DNA of 19,319 bases from Planctomycetota bacterium (GTDB taxonomy: Bacteria; Planctomycetota; B15-G4), in assembly GCA_003644265.1 (NCBI GenBank), contig QNBX01000083.1, positions 1 to 19,319 of the forward strand, written 5' to 3'. Of this stretch, positions 15,015 to 19,319 are shown piece by piece. The position numbers were made by a program, and so were the translations under genes. Under the pieces are notes generated by a model. That model saw nothing but the letters and a program-made list of their open reading frames with translations. It ran no database searches and had not been told where the DNA came from. Each line of letters begins with the position of its first letter. The first letter of the stretch is position 1.

Positions 15015-16151
15015 ATGCAGGTGCTCATAATTGGCGGCGGCGTGGTGGGGCTCTCGACGGCCTGCGCCCTGGGGTCGGCGGGTCACGCCGTGCAGCTCGT
15101 GGAGCGCGAGCGCACCGGCAGCCGCGCCAGCTGGGTGGCGGCGGGTCTGCTCACGCCGTCGACGCCTTGGCGCTACCCGCCAGCGTTGATCGACCTGTGC
15201 CGCCGCAGCGAGGCTCTGTACCCGGCCTTCGTGGAGCAGCTGCTGCGGCACACCGGGCACGACGCCCAGCTGCAGACCGCCGGCATGCTCTACCCCGAGG
15301 GCGTGACCTTCTCCGCGCCGCTGGTGGCCGAGCACCGCGCCCGGCGCAACGCTCTGGGCTTCGAGGTGCAGGCCCTCGACCGCGTCGCCCTCGACGCGCT
15401 GCAGCCCGGCCTGGGGCACGCCGTCAGCGGCGCGGCCTGGCAGCCCGTCAGCTCGCGCGTGCGGCCGCCGCGCCTGCTGGCCGGCCTGCGCGCGCGGGCG
15501 CTGCAGCTCAACGTGTCGCTGCTGGAGCAGTGCGCCGTGGAGTCGCTCAGCCGGGTGCGCGGCGCGGTCAGCGGCGTGCGACTCGCCAACGGCCAGGAGC
15601 TGGGCGCCGACGCGGTGGTGCTGGCGGCGGGGGCCTGGTCCGGCTTGCTGGCCCAGAGCGTGGAGCTCGAGCTGCCCGTGCGTCCGGTGCGCGGCCAGAT
15701 CCTGCTGCTGTCGGGGCCGCCCGGCCTGCTGGGCCCGGTCATCAACGACGGCGACTGCTACCTGGTGCCGCGCCGCGACGGCCGCCTGTTGGTGGGCAGC
15801 ACCATGGAGGACGCGGGCTTTGACGCCGTCACCACCGACGATGCCCTGGCGCGGCTGCGTCGCCTGGCCACCAGCCTGCTCCCGGCCAGCGCCGGGCTGC
15901 CGGTGGAGAGCTCCTGGGCCGGCCTGCGCCCCGCGACCCTCGACCGCATGCCGTACCTGGGTGCCGTGCCCGACGTGCCCGGGCTGGTGCTGGCCACGGG
16001 GCACTTCCGCAACGGCATCCTGCTGGCGCCCGTCACCGCGGCGCTGGTGACCGACGTGCTGGATGGGCGCGAGCCTGCCGTCGACCTCTCGCCCTTCGCG
16101 TGTCGCGAGGTGGACCCCGAGGCGTCGCTGGGACTGGCGGCGAGCTCATGA
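15015..16151 (+). CDS. thiO: FAD-dependent glycine oxidase, ThiO-like
   Basis: 378 residues. The N-terminal dinucleotide-binding motif is IIGGGVVGLS (5-14), with an acidic end to the second strand (LVERE, 32-36) and the DAO-family pattern SRASWVAAGLLTP at about 38-50. Later DAO-fold landmarks are RPVRGQILLLSG, DGDCYLVPRRDGRLLVGSTMEDAGFD and WAGLRPATLDRMPYLG, with TGHFRNGILLAP near the C-terminus. ThiO oxidises glycine to iminoglycine for the thiazole ring of thiamin; other DAO-family oxidases share this layout, and no thi genes are nearby, so the exact substrate is inferred. ATG at 15015 starts right at the first strand; ATG at 15006 is the alternative. The last codons overlap the next gene (ATGA). 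Confidence 0.88.
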   Translation: MQVLIIGGGVVGLSTACALGSAGHAVQLVERERTGSRASWVAAGLLTPSTPWRYPPALIDLCRRSEALYPAFVEQLLRHTGHDAQLQTAGMLYPEGVTFSAPLVAEHRARRNALGFEVQALDRVALDALQPGLGHAVSGAAWQPVSSRVRPPRLLAGLRARALQLNVSLLEQCAVESLSRVRGAVSGVRLANGQELGADAVVLAAGAWSGLLAQSVELELPVRPVRGQILLLSGPPGLLGPVINDGDCYLVPRRDGRLLVGSTMEDAGFDAVTTDDALARLRRLATSLLPASAGLPVESSWAGLRPATLDRMPYLGAVPDVPGLVLATGHFRNGILLAPVTAALVTDVLDGREPAVDLSPFACREVDPEASLGLAASS

Positions 16152-16681
16152 GCGCCGCCGCTCGTGTGGCCGCGCTGTGCGTGCTGTTGTCCCTGCTCGC
16201 CATGTTGGCGGCGGCGCCAGCTGCTCAGCCCACGCCGCTCGATCCCCGCGCGGTCGCCCCGGCGGGAGATCCGGCGGGAGATCCGGCGCGGGTCGAGCTG
16301 GCCACCGCGGAGTGGACGCGCAACGGCGAGCCTGATGCCGAACTCGCTCGGCAGAACGGCGACCCTCCCGTGGTGCACCTGCCCTACGACGCCCAGGGCG
16401 TGCGCTGGGCCACCACGTTCTCCACCGATGAGGCGGCCAGCTTCCGCCTGTACCTCGACTGGAGCCCGGCCGAGGACGGCCTGCTGATTGAGGTCATGCT
16501 CGACGGCGAGCGCCTGTCGCCGGCGCGCGACGGCTGGCGGCCCTCGTCCCGGCGCCTGATCTCGGACCTGGGCCCGCGCTGGTTGGGTCGCGGCGGGCAC
16601 CTGCTGGAGTTCATCGCCCGCGAGCAGCCCGTGGACGTGGCGCGGGTGCACCTGACGGCGCTGGAGCTGCGCGAGCCGTAG
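16148..16681 (+). CDS. Secreted protein of unknown function
   Basis: 177 residues. The start ATG at 16148 overlaps the thiO stop (ATGA), so translational coupling is likely. The first 28 residues (SAAARVAALCVLLSLLAMLAAAPAAQ) form a signal peptide with cleavage near AQ/P. Mature sequence from about 50 is beta-rich, with alternating hydrophobics (RWATTFSTDEAASFRLYLDW, LLIEVMLDGERL) and an Arg/Trp-rich centre (DGWRPSSRRLISDLGPRWLGRGGH), like a carbohydrate-binding or jelly-roll beta-sandwich. No catalytic motif and no cysteine are present in the mature part. A 12-bp tandem duplication near the start of the mature protein encodes GDPAGDPA. I do not recognise the family. Confidence 0.85.
   Translation: MSAAARVAALCVLLSLLAMLAAAPAAQPTPLDPRAVAPAGDPAGDPARVELATAEWTRNGEPDAELARQNGDPPVVHLPYDAQGVRWATTFSTDEAASFRLYLDWSPAEDGLLIEVMLDGERLSPARDGWRPSSRRLISDLGPRWLGRGGHLLEFIAREQPVDVARVHLTALELREP
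16259..16288 (+). repeat. 12-bp in-frame tandem duplication within the secreted protein gene
   Basis: CCGGCGGGAGAT occurs twice in direct tandem (16259-16270 and 16271-16282), followed by the partial copy CCGGCG. It encodes the repeated PAGD unit just after the signal peptide. In-frame expansion or contraction would change only linker length. Confidence 0.9.
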
Positions 16682-16706
16682 CCCCACCTGCCTCCGCGCG
16701 CTCCGG

Positions 16707-17474
16707 CTACACCGCCATGATGTGGAAGCCGCAGTCGACGTAGAGCGTGGTGCCCGTGACCGCGCGCGACATGTCGCTCAGCAGGAACAGCGTGGCGTCG
16801 GCCACGTCCTTCTGGGTGGCGTTGCGGCGCAGCGGCGTGCGCTCGGCGGCCATGTCCAGCATCTGCGCAAAGCCGCTGATGCCCGACGCGGCCAGGGTGC
16901 GGATGGGGCCGGCGGAGATGGCGTTGACGCGCACGCCCTCGGGCCCCAGGTCGGCGGCCAGGTAGCGCACCGAACTCTCCAGCGCGGCCTTGGCCGGCCC
17001 CATGACGTTGTAATGCGGCATGACGCGCTCGCCGCCCAGGTAGCTCATGGTGACGATGCTGCCGCCTGAGGTCATGAGCGGCGCCAGGTTGCGCGTCACC
17101 GCGGCCAAGGAGTAGGCGCTGATGTCGAGCGCCGTGCGCCAGCCCTCGCGCGACGTGTCGATGAAGCGACCCTCCAACTCGTCGCGCTTGGCAAAGGCCA
17201 CCGAGTGGATCACGAAGTCGACCTGAGGCATGTGCTCGCCGATGGCGGCGGCCGTCGCGGCCAGCCCCTCGTCGTTGCTCACGTCGCACTCGATGGCCAG
17301 GGCCTCGCCCGGCAGCCCCTCGGACAGCGCGCGCACACCCGCCGCCACGCGGTCGTTTTGATAGGTGAGGATGAGCTTGGCGCCCTCACGCGACGCCGCT
17401 GCGGCGCATGCGTACGCGATGCTGCGCTTGTTTGCGACGCCCAGGACGACGCCCGTCTTGCCCGCCAGGAGCAT
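16707..17474 (-). CDS. fabI: Enoyl-[acyl-carrier-protein] reductase (FabI type)
   Basis: 255 residues. It reduces trans-2-enoyl-ACP in fatty-acid elongation, in the cytosol. The SDR fold has the FabI-specific nucleotide motif GVANKRSIAYACA (12-24) in place of the usual TGxxxGIG, NADH-binding strands, and the catalytic pair Tyr145 (SYLGGE) and Tyr155/Lys162 (YNVMGPAK, the Y-x6-K of FabI). Pro160 replaces the Leu common in this motif. The C-terminus TGTTLYVDCGFHIMAV is typical. I chose ATG at 17474, because GGAGA lies about 6 nt upstream and it begins right at the first strand; 17 upstream in-frame codons look noncoding. It is convergent with the secreted protein gene (25-bp gap). Confidence 0.97.
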   Translation of the reverse strand: MLLAGKTGVVLGVANKRSIAYACAAAASREGAKLILTYQNDRVAAGVRALSEGLPGEALAIECDVSNDEGLAATAAAIGEHMPQVDFVIHSVAFAKRDELEGRFIDTSREGWRTALDISAYSLAAVTRNLAPLMTSGGSIVTMSYLGGERVMPHYNVMGPAKAALESSVRYLAADLGPEGVRVNAISAGPIRTLAASGISGFAQMLDMAAERTPLRRNATQKDVADATLFLLSDMSRAVTGTTLYVDCGFHIMAV

Positions 17475-17656
17475 GCGTGTCTCCGAAGAATGGGGCCATC
17501 TTGGCCACCGGGCGTGGCGATTCAATGCCCTGGGGGATCTGACTGTGGGTTGAGGGGCCGGCGGGGGGGGGCGAGGGCGACGTGCGGCCTGCCGGTTGGA
17601 GGGCCCGGACTCGCCCGGATCCGTCGCGCTGCCGCGGCCGAATCGGCCCCGTGGCG

Positions 17657-17688
17657 GCCTCTCTCAGAGGCGCGTCAGGGGGGCGCCT
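17657..17688 (-). terminator. Hairpins at the end of the transglutaminase-like gene
   Basis: GCCTCT (17657-17662) and AGAGGC (17666-17671) form a 6-bp stem with a 3-nt loop, 16 nt past the stop. An overlapping alternative pairs AGGCGC (17668-17673) with GCGCCT (17683-17688). Neither has a U-tract. The rest of the 212-bp gap up to fabI shows a G-run near 17565-17573 and no convincing promoter. Confidence 0.4.
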
Positions 17689-19319
17689 ACGGCATGTCTC
17701 GGAGGGAAGAGAGGTCGATCTTGAACGCCACGACGGACCATGGCGACGCCTCGACGATCTTCGGATGCTCTCGCACTGGGAGCCTCTGCGTAATGCGATG
17801 CATCAGGGAAGGGCTGAGACGGACGACGCGGACGCGAGCCCACAGGTCGAGTTGATCCTCTTCCCAGAGTTGATCGCCCCGGAGCCGTGGCACGGCCTCC
17901 GCCGACAACTCATGGTTCAAGTACTCCCCGAGGGGGACCTTGCTGCTGCCCGGGTCGAAGTACAGGACCTGCTCCGAGTAGTCCTCGAGAGTCACCATGC
18001 GTTCGGAGCGGCTCAAGTCAGAGAGGTTGCCCGCTGGCGCGTACTCGAAGGCGGCGTGCCCAGAGTATTCTCGGCGGCGGCGGTCATCGAGCCCATCGGC
18101 GTCCAAGCCCTCAAGGAAGAAGCCGAAGTAGGAGTCGATGTAGTGCCATCGGTCGTTCAGGAACACCTCGGCCGCGGTGTGATCACCGCTGGCGCTCGTC
18201 TCTCCGAAGGGCACGAAGCGCGGCGCCAGCATCGCCAGGAGTCGCGCTGGGTATCCAGCCTCTTCAAGCATCTCTGTCAGGAGCAGAGCCATCGGGTAGC
18301 AGGTTCCTGCGTCTCTGGCCAGCACGTGCCACGCTGCGTTCGGCCCACGGTAGGTCAGGTTCCTGTCGATCTGATTCGTGTTGTATTCGTAGATCTCCTG
18401 GACCTGCCGCCCTCCCTCGGGCAATCCGAACGCCAGTCGTTGCGCCTGGATCGACACGTCAGCGGGTCCGATCGTCTCATCCAGCATCAGGGCGGAGAGG
18501 CGGTACGGCGGTCGATACCAGTCCTGGGTTCGCAGCAGTCGGTCGTACAGGTCGGCTGGATTGAGCCCTCTGCCGCTGCGCCGAAATCGCGGGCTCTGGA
18601 TGAGGTTGCGCGAGTTGAACTCTGGTGAAGAGTCGATCTCGTAGCAGTAGATAATGTCCGTGCGGGGGTGCCTTGCCTCCAAGAACGGCTGGAGGCTCAG
18701 AACCCGTCCGCCTTCGCTGGGGCTGACCCACTCGGGGGGGCTCAACGTCTCCGCGATCTCGACTTGGGAGGAGCCTGTGTCTGTCCAGCGCTGAAGGTGC
18801 AGTTCGCCAAACCGATCATCTGACAGCAGCAGCGTGTACTGCCTCCCGTTGCTGCGCGGGTCGCTGCCGTCACTCGCTGAGAAATACAGATTCCCTCCCC
18901 ACACGCAATACGACCCCATGTCCTTCTTGGCGACGTCTTCGGGGCCATCGCTCCACGGGCCCAGAGGGGTGCCGGACTCGAAGATGACAACAGGCAGGAC
19001 CTCGCCGCGAGGGGCCCCTCGGATCCATGCAGAAGGCATTCGATAGTGATAGGCGTTACCGGAGAACGGATTGATCTTGTGCTGCGCCACAATGAGCGCA
19101 GTTGGCGTCGGCTCGTGCCCGGTCGCCGAGTCGATCGTGTAGACTTTTCCGGACGTTCTGGGGTCGCTCCCATCGCTCGATGAGAAGTACAGATAGTGGC
19201 TCTCCTCACGTTTTGAGGGGTGAGTCGGGGAGGGCTGGTTCGAGTTCGATGCCCCCGCAGCAGAGAAAGAGCATGGAGATGAGCGCCTGTGCGCTGTGAA
19301 AGCCGTAGGCCCGTCGGGC
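17687..19319 (-). CDS. Transglutaminase-like protein with N-terminal SDGSDPR repeats (5' end outside window)
   Basis: The frame is open from the right edge to TAG at 17687, giving about 543 residues with the N-terminus missing. A GTG at 19090 can start a shorter reading. However, the sequence just upstream (YLYFSSSDGSDPRTSGKVYT) repeats a downstream segment (NLYFSASDGSDPRSNGRQYT), so the protein continues past it. These repeats resemble short beta-propeller-type (ELWxxDGT-like) blades. The C-terminal half contains GTCYPMALLLTEML (Cys codon at 18299-18301), GDHTAAEVFLNDRWHYID (His codon at 18179-18181) and the following Asp, giving the Cys-His-Asp triad order of the transglutaminase-like fold. 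It could be a protease, amidase or cross-linker. GC is visibly lower than in neighbouring genes. Confidence 0.8.
   Translation of the reverse strand, partial: PDGPTAFTAHRRSSPCSFSAAGASNSNQPSPTHPSKREESHYLYFSSSDGSDPRTSGKVYTIDSATGHEPTPTALIVAQHKINPFSGNAYHYRMPSAWIRGAPRGEVLPVVIFESGTPLGPWSDGPEDVAKKDMGSYCVWGGNLYFSASDGSDPRSNGRQYTLLLSDDRFGELHLQRWTDTGSSQVEIAETLSPPEWVSPSEGGRVLSLQPFLEARHPRTDIIYCYEIDSSPEFNSRNLIQSPRFRRSGRGLNPADLYDRLLRTQDWYRPPYRLSALMLDETIGPADVSIQAQRLAFGLPEGGRQVQEIYEYNTNQIDRNLTYRGPNAAWHVLARDAGTCYPMALLLTEMLEEAGYPARLLAMLAPRFVPFGETSASGDHTAAEVFLNDRWHYIDSYFGFFLEGLDADGLDDRRRREYSGHAAFEYAPAGNLSDLSRSERMVTLEDYSEQVLYFDPGSSKVPLGEYLNHELSAEAVPRLRGDQLWEEDQLDLWARVRVVRLSPSLMHRITQRLPVREHPKIVEASPWSVVAFKIDLSSLRDMP

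Noticed and set aside
14409..16004. Long minus-strand frame of 531 codons
   Set aside because: Only the last 134 codons are protein-like. The rest is antisense to thiO and the hexamer array.

Overview
This is a GC-rich window (about 70% by eye) from a Gram-negative-type bacterium. A lipoprotein, several secreted or anchored proteins, a very large protein built of carboxypeptidase-regulatory-like modules, a tandem-FHA protein and three alkaline-phosphatase-superfamily (AlkP) enzymes in one locus suggest Planctomycetota or a Myxococcota-like lineage. There is no rRNA or marker gene here, so this is only an inference. I see no tRNA, CRISPR array, insertion sequence or phage gene.

Region 1 (1-11.9 kb, all on the minus strand) is one long co-directional block, read from right to left. 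The order is: a ribbon-helix-helix (RHH) regulator; ATP sulfurylase (sat); a signal-less sulfatase-like protein with Thr where sulfatases have the formylglycine precursor; APS kinase (cysC); two tandem AlkP phosphodiesterase-like proteins that overlap by 4 bp; a second small RHH protein; a three-TM membrane protein vaguely like the YidC/Oxa1/EMC3 group; and, after a hairpin-rich gap, a membrane-anchored multi-module protein that runs off the left edge. Sat and CysC together make PAPS. No APS/PAPS reductase or sulfite reductase is present, so the PAPS may feed sulfation or another group-transfer reaction rather than cysteine synthesis. No recognisable sulfotransferase is in view. Upstream of the first RHH gene is a sigma70-like promoter whose start site falls inside a 12+12 bp perfect inverted repeat with CACTCC/GGAGTG half-sites, which fits an autoregulatory RHH operator.

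Region 2 (12.2-14.8 kb) holds a small lipoprotein (+), a bidirectional hairpin terminator, a tandem-FHA tail-anchored protein (-), queF (+) and a small protein distantly like a nucleotidyltransferase (-). The lipoprotein, both RHH proteins and the APS kinase end in closely similar C-terminal tails, of the pattern KLxxLGYL.

Region 3 (14.8-17.5 kb) holds a GAGGGC hexamer array that could form a G-quadruplex just ahead of a ThiO-like glycine oxidase gene. That gene overlaps a secreted protein of unknown function by ATGA. A convergent fabI (enoyl-ACP reductase) follows.

Region 4 (17.7-19.3 kb) is a transglutaminase-like protein with N-terminal SDGSDPR repeats. It is open at the right edge and has visibly lower GC than its neighbours.

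The strongest candidate for an undescribed system is the region 1 locus: PAPS synthesis, three AlkP-fold proteins (predicted on both sides of the inner membrane), a membrane protein and two RHH proteins carrying a shared C-terminal tail.
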